A DNA stretch of 64,000 bases from Peptoniphilus pacaensis. Its GTDB lineage: Bacteria > Bacillota > Clostridia > Tissierellales > Peptoniphilaceae. The stretch is from NCBI RefSeq assembly GCF_900088125.1, contig NZ_FLQT01000003.1:557071-621070 (forward strand). Reading direction: 5' to 3'. Made by a program: the position numbers and the translations under genes. The notes under the pieces are model-generated. The model did no database searches, was not told the DNA's origin, and worked only from the letters and a program-made list of their open reading frames with translations. Below, piece by piece: positions 26,112-35,209 of this stretch (position 1 is the first letter of the stretch; the number at the start of each line of letters is the position of its first letter).

Positions 26112-29006
26112 TTACTTGTCGTAGACAAAGCTCGTGCCGTTAACTTCGAACCAGGTTTCGTCTTTTCCGTTGGCCTTGCGCTCGTAGCCGTGGCCGTTGG
26201 TGGCTTCGACGACGGGATAGTAAGACCACATGCCCTTCTTCATGTCCTTAAACTGCAGGATCTTGTCTTGATGAGCGTCCACATAGGCCTCGTCGGCAAA
26301 GCGATTGAGCATGCGATTGGTGATGGCCACCACTTCCGCCCGGGTAATGGGTTGATCGGGCTTAAAGCTTCCGTCGGGATAACCGGAAATCCATCCGGCC
26401 TCGGCGGCCTTTTGAATCACATCGTAGGCCCAGTGATCTTGGCTCACGTCGGTGAAGGTTTTGCTGCCCGCCGAAATGTCGGCAAAGCGCGTGGCCATAG
26501 CGGCAAATTCCGCCCGGGTAATGGCGGCCCGAGGCATAAAGTTGCCGTCGGGATAGCCCTTCACCATGCCCAGCTTGCTCATGTAGCTGATGGCGGTGAC
26601 GGACCAGAGGTCGTCGGGGATGTCTTTGTAATCGCGACTATAAATGATGCCCTTTTGCGGCCGTTCGTTTAATAAGCGGGAGAACATGACCGTCACTTCC
26701 TGGCGAGACATGTGATTGTCGGGCTTAAAGTTTTGATCCGGATAGCCGATCATGTATTGGGCATGATCTTTTCGGTTTAAGAGAGGCGTGTCCGTGGGCA
26801 CAAAGTAGAATCCGCCGCCCGGAGTCGGCTTGTCGGGCTTATTGGGATCGGGCTTTGTCGGATCGGCTTCCCATTGTGCGTAAACGGTAATGTCATCTTC
26901 AATGACAGCACCCGGTTTAAACTCCGTCCCCTTGCCGTCTTTTTGAGTGTTCCATCCCTTGAAAATATAGCCTTCCCTTACAGGGTCGGTTGGAAAATCT
27001 TCTAATTTGCTCTTTTCCAATACGAGGAATGCGTCGTGAATCGGGTCTTCCGTTTCATAATTCTTGTGGAAGATGACTTCCTTAAACACGAGTAAATTCA
27101 CGTCGTCATTGTTCAAGGGGTGGTCGTATTTCGTGCCCGGGTGAGATGTGGATTGATACAAGAGCTTCACAAATTCGTCCTTTGTGCTCGGCGGCGTAAA
27201 GGTTTGGAAAGCCTTGTTGTTTTTGAAAACCGTGGTCGCATCGGTGTTGATATTGTAGTAGAAATCCTTCGCCGTCGGCGGTTGGACCAGACCCCCCGTG
27301 GTGCCGTCGTCGTATTCAGGCATATAGGCGTGAAGGTTGCTGTAGATAGCGCCGCCGTGGCCCAGTTCGCCCGTAGCTTCGTTGCCGTCAAAGACCGTGT
27401 TGTTGATGACCTTTAGCAGACCGTGGGTTTCGTCGACGGAAATGGCGCCGCCGGATTTGTCCGCCTTGTTCTTGGTAAAGGTGCAACCGTCCACGGTGAC
27501 GACGCCGTCTTTGGCTAAAGCAGTATTAACATAGATGGCTCCGCCGTGACCGTTGTTTTCGTGTTTGCCGTCGGGCAAGATGGATGGTTCGGACTTAATA
27601 GCTTCATTTCCATCAAAGGTGGATTTTTCTATGGTCATGGTATTACTCGTCCAGATGCCGCCGCCGTAATAAGCTTTATTCTCTTTAAATTCAGCATTTT
27701 TAAAGTTCAAGCTGCCAGTTTCGTCAGTAAGGCATACACCGCCGCCGGATAAGGCTTCATTTTTATAAAGCTTCACGCCGTCGATGGTGAGGGTTTCGCC
27801 CTCGGGCAAGCTGGAGTAGATGCCGCCGCCAAAGTTTGCGATATTCTCTTGAATAACGACGCCGCCGATTTTTGCCTTCGGCGACCGGAGGCGGATGCCG
27901 CCGCCGTAGTTGGCTTTATTTTTTTCAATGATTCCGGACTTTAAATCACAGGAAGGAGTTGTCCCCCAAGGATAAAAGCCGCCGCCTGTATAAGCTTCGT
28001 TTTCTGAAATGACGCCATTACCTTCCATGATGAAATTACTGTTAAATGCCGCAGTTACGCCACCGCCATATTTCCCTTTGTTTTTAGATACTTGGCCGCC
28101 GGTAAGCTTAACGACAGAATTTTTGAAACAATAAATTCCTCCGCCGGCATAGGACGCGGTGTTTTCGCTGATTTCGCCGCCGGTGATTTCCAAGTTTGTA
28201 TTCTTTCCGGTGGCGATACCGCCGCCGTCGTAAGCGGTGTTTTTATATATTTTACCGCCCTTAATTAAGCCTTTGCCTTGCAGAACGATAGCTCCTCCAA
28301 AGCCTGAGTCAGTAGGAACCTTGTTGCCGGTAATCTCTCCGCCGTTAATTGTCAAGATTCCCTTGCCGATATAAGCAATGGCACCGCCAGCTTGTATGGC
28401 CTCGTTATTTCTTATAATGCCTCCGTTAATGGTCAAATCGCCGGCACCTTGGCAATAAATCCCGCCGCCTATTCTGGTCTGATCGCTCGCTTCCACCTTG
28501 CCGTTTTCCAATATGGCGCCCTTATTAATCGTCAAACTTGCGGGAAGTGCTTCCGTGGATTCCATCCAAAACAGACGCTTTGCGTTGTTCCCGTCGATAA
28601 TAATATCTTCTACGGTCAGATGCGCCCCGTTGACGACACCGAGCATCATATTATGAACCTTGCTATTCGCTTTAATGGTCCTCGGGTTTGCCGGGTCCTT
28701 GCTCGTAAGGGTGACTTCGCCGTAGGGAAAGCCAAACTGACTATATTCCGTTAATTCAATGTCCTTATTCACCTGAACGACAAAATTATATTTCGACCCG
28801 TCTTTTGTAAGGTCGTACATTTTGTCGATGACTTGATTGATGGTGTTGTAGTCGCCAATTGCTTCTCCCTCTTTCAAAAGCGTAATGGCCTTTTCTCCTC
28901 CGGGGCTCACGGCAAAAGCGTGCTTCGGGCTACCCGAAAAAGCGATGAAAAAGGCGAAAAGCATCACAGCTAAAATCGTGAACTGTCTTTTTCTTCTTCC
29001 TTTCAT
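26112..29006 (-). CDS. Cell-surface SLH protein with right-handed beta-helix
   Basis: About 964 residues. A signal peptide (KGRRKRQFTILAVMLFAFF ... HAFA) is followed by a long parallel beta-helix region (about 100-560) built of ~20-residue coils rich in GGGI, GGAI and NxA motifs, as in pectate-lyase-like and Pmp-type adhesins. An InlB-type B-repeat (GYIFKGWNTQKDG) at about 680-720 leads to a Pro-rich linker and three SLH domains at the C-terminus (from about 745), which bind pyruvylated wall polymer. Probably an adhesin or S-layer-associated protein. Start chosen at the ATG after AGGAGG. Confidence 0.88.
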   Translation of the reverse strand: MKGRRKRQFTILAVMLFAFFIAFSGSPKHAFAVSPGGEKAITLLKEGEAIGDYNTINQVIDKMYDLTKDGSKYNFVVQVNKDIELTEYSQFGFPYGEVTLTSKDPANPRTIKANSKVHNMMLGVVNGAHLTVEDIIIDGNNAKRLFWMESTEALPASLTINKGAILENGKVEASDQTRIGGGIYCQGAGDLTINGGIIRNNEAIQAGGAIAYIGKGILTINGGEITGNKVPTDSGFGGAIVLQGKGLIKGGKIYKNTAYDGGGIATGKNTNLEITGGEISENTASYAGGGIYCFKNSVVKLTGGQVSKNKGKYGGGVTAAFNSNFIMEGNGVISENEAYTGGGFYPWGTTPSCDLKSGIIEKNKANYGGGIRLRSPKAKIGGVVIQENIANFGGGIYSSLPEGETLTIDGVKLYKNEALSGGGVCLTDETGSLNFKNAEFKENKAYYGGGIWTSNTMTIEKSTFDGNEAIKSEPSILPDGKHENNGHGGAIYVNTALAKDGVVTVDGCTFTKNKADKSGGAISVDETHGLLKVINNTVFDGNEATGELGHGGAIYSNLHAYMPEYDDGTTGGLVQPPTAKDFYYNINTDATTVFKNNKAFQTFTPPSTKDEFVKLLYQSTSHPGTKYDHPLNNDDVNLLVFKEVIFHKNYETEDPIHDAFLVLEKSKLEDFPTDPVREGYIFKGWNTQKDGKGTEFKPGAVIEDDITVYAQWEADPTKPDPNKPDKPTPGGGFYFVPTDTPLLNRKDHAQYMIGYPDQNFKPDNHMSRQEVTVMFSRLLNERPQKGIIYSRDYKDIPDDLWSVTAISYMSKLGMVKGYPDGNFMPRAAITRAEFAAMATRFADISAGSKTFTDVSQDHWAYDVIQKAAEAGWISGYPDGSFKPDQPITRAEVVAITNRMLNRFADEAYVDAHQDKILQFKDMKKGMWSYYPVVEATNGHGYERKANGKDETWFEVNGTSFVYDK

Positions 29007-29159
29007 TCCTCTACCTCCTGTGTTCCTTCCGGCCACTCTGCCTTACCGACATGAGCGACCATGCTCTACCTCATTTTTAAAAAAATTTTTCTCTATTTTC
29101 TTATTATACCACAATCCTGTAAATTCTCCACCTTTGGGTATATATTTACCGGTGATACT

Positions 29160-30560
29160 ATGTTTAATTTTGACAATTCTTACGAGGGACTGCCCCGGCA
29201 TTTTTACCGCAAGGTGGAGCCCACGCCGGTGGCGGATCCCGAATTTTTTATAACGAATAGAACGCTGGCGCGTGATTTGGGCATCGACGACGAGGCTCTT
29301 TTCTCCGAGGAAGGTCTGGCTTATTTAAGCGGCAACGCCCTTCCCGAGGGGGCGTCGTCCATTGCCATGGCCTATATGGGCCATCAGTTCGGCTACCCGG
29401 CCATTTTAGGCGACGGGCGGGCCATTCTTCTCGGCGAACAGATCACGCCCGCCGGGGAGCGGTTTGACATTCAGCTGAAAGGGGCGGGGCAGACGCCCTT
29501 TTCCCGCATGGGCGACGGGCGCGCGGCTCTGGGGCCCATGCTTCGCGAATATATTTTAAGCGAGGCCATGGCCCATTTAGGCGTGCCCACGACCCGGGCC
29601 CTGGCCGTGGTCACCACGGGCCAGACCGTTTTTCGCAACCAGAGGGAAGAAGGCGCCGTCCTGACCCGCGTGGCCAAGAGCCATTTGCGGGTGGGCACCT
29701 TCGAGTGGCTGGCCGCATCCGGCGGCGATATAAACGTGCTTTTGGACTACGCCATCAAGCGCCACGACCCGGATCTCCTCGGCGCCGACGACTGCGCAGC
29801 CCGCTGGCTCGCCCGTGTGGCGGCGCGACAAGGGGAGCTTATCGCCCGGTGGATGGCCCTGGGCTTCGTCCACGGTGTCATGAACACGGACAATATGACC
29901 ATCTCCGGCGAAACCATCGACTACGGCCCCTGTGCCTTTTTGGATACCTTCAATCCCAAGACCGTGTTCAGCTCCATCGACCAATTGGGCCGCTACCGCT
30001 TCGAAAATCAGGCGCAGATCGGCACCTACAATCTCACGAAATTGGGCGAGGCCCTGGGCGGCGTCCTCGGCGACGAAAAGGCGCAGGAAGAAAAAATAAA
30101 CGCCGCCTTGACCGCCTACGCCGACGCCTTTCGCACGACCTACTTCCGTCTCTTGGCCCGTCGATTGGGCTTTAAGGATGCGAGTGACGCCGTCTGCGAT
30201 CTGATCAATCAATGGCTCAATCTGCTTTTAGAGGAGAAGCTGGACTACAACGAATCCTTCCTGCGCCTCACCCACGGCGACGAGCGGGATGATTGGTCTG
30301 ATAACTTCGCCGCCCTTTACGAAAAAATTATTTCGGCCACGGGTGACGAAGGCGATACCATTCGCCGCGAAAACAATCCCGCCATTTTCCCCCGCAATTA
30401 CCTGGTAGAGCGGGCCATTCAAGAGGCGGAGCTCGGGGACAAAAGCTTTCTGCTCCACTTCATGGAGCTTTTGGAAGAGCCCTACGCCCACACGCCGGAA
30501 CAAATGGCCCTGAGGAACGCCCCGGCCATCCCCGGATACAAAACCTTTTGCGGCACTTGA
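29160..30560 (+). CDS. selO: Protein adenylyltransferase SelO (YdiU family)
   Basis: 466 residues, full length for the family. The pseudokinase core is recognisable: LKGAGQTPFSRMGDGRAAL (about 107-125), EYILSEAMAHLG, then HGVMNTDNM and IDYGPCAFLD, which hold the metal and AMP-transfer residues, and the C-terminal FCGT. SelO moves AMP from ATP to Ser/Thr/Tyr of redox proteins. Eukaryotic SelO has selenocysteine near the end; here a Cys is coded. The start MFNFDNSYEGLP matches the family; only a weak GGTGA site precedes it. Confidence 0.9.
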   Translation: MFNFDNSYEGLPRHFYRKVEPTPVADPEFFITNRTLARDLGIDDEALFSEEGLAYLSGNALPEGASSIAMAYMGHQFGYPAILGDGRAILLGEQITPAGERFDIQLKGAGQTPFSRMGDGRAALGPMLREYILSEAMAHLGVPTTRALAVVTTGQTVFRNQREEGAVLTRVAKSHLRVGTFEWLAASGGDINVLLDYAIKRHDPDLLGADDCAARWLARVAARQGELIARWMALGFVHGVMNTDNMTISGETIDYGPCAFLDTFNPKTVFSSIDQLGRYRFENQAQIGTYNLTKLGEALGGVLGDEKAQEEKINAALTAYADAFRTTYFRLLARRLGFKDASDAVCDLINQWLNLLLEEKLDYNESFLRLTHGDERDDWSDNFAALYEKIISATGDEGDTIRRENNPAIFPRNYLVERAIQEAELGDKSFLLHFMELLEEPYAHTPEQMALRNAPAIPGYKTFCGT

Positions 30561-30599
30561 TGGCGCGGGATACCGATAATGCAAAAAAATAGGATAAAG

Positions 30600-30630
30600 A
30601 AAAAAGCCACCGTGAGGTGGCTTTCATCTT
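30600..30630. terminator. Bidirectional terminator between selO and the LRR protein gene
   Basis: GCCACC-GTGA-GGTGGC stem, T-rich on both sides, shared by two convergent genes. Confidence 0.8.
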
Positions 30631-30647
30631 TTCCCATAAGGAGTCTC

Positions 30648-33600
30648 TTAGTTTTTAGTGATTTCGATGCCGATATTATTTTCAAAAGCGTTGCCAGCTA
30701 ATTTCGTAACCGATGCGGGAATGGTGACTTTCACAATATTATTGTAAGCGAAAGCTTTTTTATCGATGGTTTCGATGCCTTCTTCCAAAGTCAGATTGAT
30801 CAGACCGCAAGCATTGAAGGCACTGTTGCCGATTTTCTTGACCGTACCCGGAATTACCAGGTCTTGAAGATTCTTATTGCCGCTAAATGCATTCGACTTA
30901 ATTTCGGTAACCGACGCGGGAATGGTCAGGTTTCTAATGTCCGCATTTTGGAAGGAGCGCATGCCGATGGTGGTCACACCTTCGGGAATGGTCAATTCCT
31001 GAATGGGGCATCCGTAAAAGACGGAAGGTGCAATTTCGGTGAGACTCTTGGATAAAGTGACTTTCTTTAAGTGTGTGCAATTCGAAAAAGCACCGGGTTC
31101 AATGGTCTTTACGCTGTCGGGGATGATCACTTCTTCGATGAGATTGTTTCTAAAGGCGGCGTTTCCGATGACTTCGATGCCGTCTTCGATGACCAACTCT
31201 TTGATCTTAGTGTCGTCCGGATCGGAGGCGTTTCTTGCGAATAGGTTCGGCGCAACCTTCGTAATGGGATTGCCTGCCGCATCATGGGAGGGAATGGTCA
31301 CTCTGTTGCTGGTGGCGAGTTTGTTCTTCGCCTCTTCGGAAATGCCGGTGAGGGTGCCGCCTTCAACGACGAAGTCTTCCGCCGTCCAGGGCACGCCGGT
31401 GTAGTCGTCGTCGATGTCTTGGTCGGAGCCGCTGTCGAAGAGGGCATCCAGTTTCACGACAAAGGGGGTCCCTGCAAGTTGACTTTGTACTTCTTCGGCA
31501 AATACAGGTTTCGCCGTATCGCCGTTGATTTCCCAATCAACCGCCTTGGCCAAGCCGGCACCGTTTTTGCCGTAGCCGACTTGGGTCGTGATCTTTTCAT
31601 TTAACATGGCTTTAACGGCATCCTGCTCTAAGCCTTTGACGCCCAGGCGGTTGCCGAGGACGACTTCGATGCCACTGTTGCCGCTAAAGGCGCTTTCGCA
31701 GATCTTTTTCAAGCCGAAGGGCAAATTCACCTTGGTCAATTGATTGCTTCCAAAGGCGGAGCATGCCACTTCTTCCAAGGCTTTGTTGAATTTTACCGAT
31801 GTCAGTTCATTGCCCGAAAAAGCATTGACGTCGATTTTCTTCAGATTTTCGTTACATACGAGCTCCGTCAGCTTCCCGTTCATAAAGGCATTGCGCCCGA
31901 TGGATTCGAGGTTTTTCCCGAAGGTGACACTTTCCAATGAGGGCATCTTCCTGTCAGCATAAAAGGCCATATCGCCGACGGACTTCAGAGAATCGGGGAA
32001 TTGCAGTTCTTTAATATGGTGGGCCAGGAAGGCTTGTTTGTCGATGGTTTCCAGGCCTTCGTTGAAGCGCACTTTTTCCAAGGGATTTCCTGCAAAAGCT
32101 CCCAGTTCGATGGTCTTGATATTCTTGGGAATTTCCACCGATGCCAAATCATATTTCGGGGCTCGGGTGGGGTTTTTAAATGCGGTTTTGGCAATGGTAT
32201 CTACGCCGTCCATAACGGGGATGACCAGATTCTTATCCGTTGCGACCCGTTCCTTGCCTTGGTCGCTGAAGCCGGTAATTTTGTTGCCTTCCACGACAAA
32301 GTCTTCTTTGTCCCAGACGCCCAGCGTATCTTTGGCAATTTTTACCTTGACGATGAGGCGAATCTTCTTCAGATTTTCCTGTACGGTTTCGTTGGAGGTG
32401 CCGTCTGTTTTGTTGGGACCTAAGAGGCTGTTCAGCTTTTCGTCGGAAATTTGTTCGAATTTCGCACTGTAGGTGGAAATATCGCCTTCTCTGTCCAGGA
32501 GTTCCCAGCTGTCGATGCCCAGGGCCGTCTTTTCATCTTTGATTTGGCCCTTGAAGATATAGGGACGTAATTGAACGACTTCGCTTAATTTTTCTTCCAC
32601 GGACTTCCCGTCAAGGGACGTGATATTCACGGGATCCTTCAGATAAATCTTAAAGATGGTGTCCCCTTCAAAACCCGGGTTAAAGCGGAAGGAGTTTCCG
32701 CAGAATACCTTGAGGGAATTGGGCACGGTAACTTCCGTGATCTTGTTGCGGCAGAAAATCTTCGGCGCAATAGTTTCTAATCCGTCGGGGAAATCGACGT
32801 TTCTCACCAAATTCGATTTAAAGGCGCCCAGGTCGATTTCCTTCAGCGTGGAGGGGAATTTTACATTGGAAATGGCGTTTTCTGAAAAGGCGGAGTCGCC
32901 GATAAAGGTCACGCCTTCTTCAATGGTTAAATTTACGATGTTACTTTTGGCAAATGCACTGGGCTCAATATCATTCAGTGTGCCCGGGATGGTCAGGCTT
33001 GTCATGTTGTTAAAGGAAAATGCGCGGGCCTTGATGTGTTCAATGCCGTCCTTCAAATTTAATTTGGCGATGCCGCATTTGAGGAAGGCGTTGACGCCAA
33101 CGGACTTAATGGATCCGTCGATGGTCAGGACCTTAATCGGTTGATTGGCAAAGGCGTTGTCCGCGATTTCATCCACGCCGTCAATGGCGGGAATGACGAG
33201 ATTGTTTTTGTTCTTTTCGAGTTTGGCCTTGCCTTGATCCGTCAAGCCCTTAATGGCCTTGCCTTCGACGACGAAGTCTTCCTTCACATAGGGATCGACG
33301 GCGGCAGGTTTTTCGCCTTCCACGGTTTTAAAGTCGATGGTGGCTTGTTCCAAATCGGCTTTTTCCTTTTGAAGGGATTCCAGTGTGGCCTCGGGATTGT
33401 TGAATTCCGCTTCGGCGACTTTGATTTGTGCATTCAATGCGTCGATGTCCGCCTGTTTGGCTACGACTTCCCCTTCTTCGATCTTCTTGGAATCCGTTTC
33501 GTTGCTGGGGCTCAGGCCTGCCAGGCGGCTCTTGGCCTTGTCGATGAATTCGCCTAAGATGCGGCGGGCGTCTTTCATTTCCGGTGTGTCGTTTTTGCCG

Positions 33601-34328
33601 GGATCGGGTTTCGGGTCGGGATTCGGTTTCGGATCGGGATTCGGTTTCGGATCCGGCGCGGGCTTGCTGCCGCCGTTGGAATTGCCGGTATTGCCCGTGT
33701 AAGAGGGAAGCCAGGTGCTGTTATCCTTGCCTGCGACTTTATCCCGCAGGCGATTGTTTTCTTCCAGCATGGGCAGACCGTTGTAGACGATGTCGAAAAT
33801 ATCTCGACGGACGGCCGGGGCGTTAAAGTCTTTGATCTCTACACCGGACAGCATGCCTTTTGCCGCGGCGTATTCCAAATAGGGCTTGGCCCAATCCTTT
33901 CCGTTAATGGGAGCGCCTTCCTTATAACCTTTGTCCAGGCGCACGATAAAGGCGATCATTTCCTGATTGGTGACCGGTTTATCCGGATAGAAATTTCCAT
34001 CGGGCATGCCCACGGCCACGCCGGCGGCTCTCAGAAATTCGATGTAATCGTGGGCCCAGTGGCTCTTGGGCACGTCCTTAAAGCTTTGAGATGCCCAATT
34101 GATCTCTTTCATCTTTCCTTCCAGGTCGGAACCGTGAACGATAAGTTTCATGGCTTCCGCCCGAGTGAGGGTGGCATCCAGTTGCAGATCACCGCCGTCT
34201 CTACCTACGACAATCTTCTTTTCTTGCAAGACGTCCAATTTTGAATTGGCATGAACCAAGTTCAAGGGCAAGCAAGTCAGAATCATAAGCAGTGACAACA
34301 AGTAGATCAATGGCTTTCGTTTCATCAT
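30648..34328 (-). CDS. Giant SLH surface protein with BspA-type leucine-rich repeats
   Basis: About 1226 residues. Signal peptide (KRKPLIYLLSLLMILTC ... VHA), SLH repeats at the N-terminus (about 45-200), a repetitive PNPDPKP linker near 225-245, a helical segment (about 255-340), then three blocks of LRR_5 repeats (about 375-560, 700-900 and 1010-1226), each coil reading like ITVPNSLKxIxxxAFxxN. Blocks are separated by similar EDFVVEG-type spacers. BspA-like repeats mediate adhesion to host or co-aggregating cells. The SLH end anchors it to the wall. Start at ATGATG after AAAGGAG. Its promoter has a TA-repeat spacer (see 34362). Confidence 0.88.
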   Translation of the reverse strand: MMKRKPLIYLLSLLMILTCLPLNLVHANSKLDVLQEKKIVVGRDGGDLQLDATLTRAEAMKLIVHGSDLEGKMKEINWASQSFKDVPKSHWAHDYIEFLRAAGVAVGMPDGNFYPDKPVTNQEMIAFIVRLDKGYKEGAPINGKDWAKPYLEYAAAKGMLSGVEIKDFNAPAVRRDIFDIVYNGLPMLEENNRLRDKVAGKDNSTWLPSYTGNTGNSNGGSKPAPDPKPNPDPKPNPDPKPDPGKNDTPEMKDARRILGEFIDKAKSRLAGLSPSNETDSKKIEEGEVVAKQADIDALNAQIKVAEAEFNNPEATLESLQKEKADLEQATIDFKTVEGEKPAAVDPYVKEDFVVEGKAIKGLTDQGKAKLEKNKNNLVIPAIDGVDEIADNAFANQPIKVLTIDGSIKSVGVNAFLKCGIAKLNLKDGIEHIKARAFSFNNMTSLTIPGTLNDIEPSAFAKSNIVNLTIEEGVTFIGDSAFSENAISNVKFPSTLKEIDLGAFKSNLVRNVDFPDGLETIAPKIFCRNKITEVTVPNSLKVFCGNSFRFNPGFEGDTIFKIYLKDPVNITSLDGKSVEEKLSEVVQLRPYIFKGQIKDEKTALGIDSWELLDREGDISTYSAKFEQISDEKLNSLLGPNKTDGTSNETVQENLKKIRLIVKVKIAKDTLGVWDKEDFVVEGNKITGFSDQGKERVATDKNLVIPVMDGVDTIAKTAFKNPTRAPKYDLASVEIPKNIKTIELGAFAGNPLEKVRFNEGLETIDKQAFLAHHIKELQFPDSLKSVGDMAFYADRKMPSLESVTFGKNLESIGRNAFMNGKLTELVCNENLKKIDVNAFSGNELTSVKFNKALEEVACSAFGSNQLTKVNLPFGLKKICESAFSGNSGIEVVLGNRLGVKGLEQDAVKAMLNEKITTQVGYGKNGAGLAKAVDWEINGDTAKPVFAEEVQSQLAGTPFVVKLDALFDSGSDQDIDDDYTGVPWTAEDFVVEGGTLTGISEEAKNKLATSNRVTIPSHDAAGNPITKVAPNLFARNASDPDDTKIKELVIEDGIEVIGNAAFRNNLIEEVIIPDSVKTIEPGAFSNCTHLKKVTLSKSLTEIAPSVFYGCPIQELTIPEGVTTIGMRSFQNADIRNLTIPASVTEIKSNAFSGNKNLQDLVIPGTVKKIGNSAFNACGLINLTLEEGIETIDKKAFAYNNIVKVTIPASVTKLAGNAFENNIGIEITKN

Positions 34329-34361
34329 TGATTCTCCTTTCACTTAAAATAAAAGCGTTCT

Positions 34362-34390
34362 ACTATATATATATATAAGAAGGTTTTCAA
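34362..34390 (-). promoter_or_regulatory. Promoter with TA-repeat spacer for the LRR surface protein
   Basis: Minus-strand TTGAAA (34385-34390) and TATAGT (34362-34367) are exactly 17 bp apart. The spacer and -10 box contain a run of seven TA dinucleotides (34364-34377). Gain or loss of one TA would change the spacing to 19 or 15 bp. Confidence 0.6.
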
Positions 34391-34531
34391 CAATTAGTGG
34401 ATATGCCGATACAAGTACTTTTCTATTTCCTTTTTCTATGACACTTCCCTTTCCCCCGGCGCCGCGCCTCGCCGTCCATTGGAGCGGCTAGTATGGTACA
34501 ATAAAGAAAATACGATAAAGGATCTGACACT

Positions 34532-35209
34532 ATGAATTACGAATTAGGCATCGTCGGCGGCATGGGGCCTTTGGCCACTTCCGTTCTCTTCGACTACATC
34601 GTCCGCCACACCGCCGCCCATAAAGACCAAGACCACATTAACGCTTTGATTCTAAATCACGCCACGCTGCCCGACCGCACGGAGGTCATTCTCCACGGGG
34701 AGGATAAGGATTTTCTCGACGCCGTGAAGGGCGATTACGAGATTCTGAATATGCTCAAGGTGCCGCTCATCGCCTTTCCCTGCAACACGGGCCACTACTT
34801 TTTTGAAGCCATGGAAGCCATGGCCGACGGGGAGATTATCAATATGATCGACGAGACCCTGGCTCGCTGCAAGTCTATGGGCGCCGACAAGGTGGCGGTC
34901 TTTGCCACGGAAGGCACCCGCGCCGCCAAGTCTTACGACCGCTTCGCCGAGGCCCACGATCTCACCGTCGTCTATCCCGACGCCGACGAGCAGGCCGCCA
35001 TCAGCCGGGTGATTTACGACGTAAAGGAATTGGGCAAGACCCGCTTCCCCGTCATGGACGCGCTTATCGACAAGTACACGAAAGACGCCGTGGTGATTCT
35101 CGCCTGTACGGAGCTTTCCACCATCGGCATCGACCACGACAAGGTGGTGGACACCACCCAAGTCCTGGGCGATGTGATCATCGCCCGCTGCGGCAGAAAG
35201 AGGGTATAA
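34532..35209 (+). CDS. Aspartate/glutamate racemase family protein
   Basis: 225 residues. Both catalytic cysteines are in place: FPCNTGHYF near residue 84 and ILACTELS near 191, with the N-terminal GIVGGMGPLATSV phosphate/substrate loop. PLP-independent; makes D-Asp or D-Glu from the L form in the cytosol. Its stop overlaps the start of the ATP-grasp ligase gene (TAATG), so the D-amino acid is most likely the ligase substrate. Confidence 0.88.
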   Translation: MNYELGIVGGMGPLATSVLFDYIVRHTAAHKDQDHINALILNHATLPDRTEVILHGEDKDFLDAVKGDYEILNMLKVPLIAFPCNTGHYFFEAMEAMADGEIINMIDETLARCKSMGADKVAVFATEGTRAAKSYDRFAEAHDLTVVYPDADEQAAISRVIYDVKELGKTRFPVMDALIDKYTKDAVVILACTELSTIGIDHDKVVDTTQVLGDVIIARCGRKRV

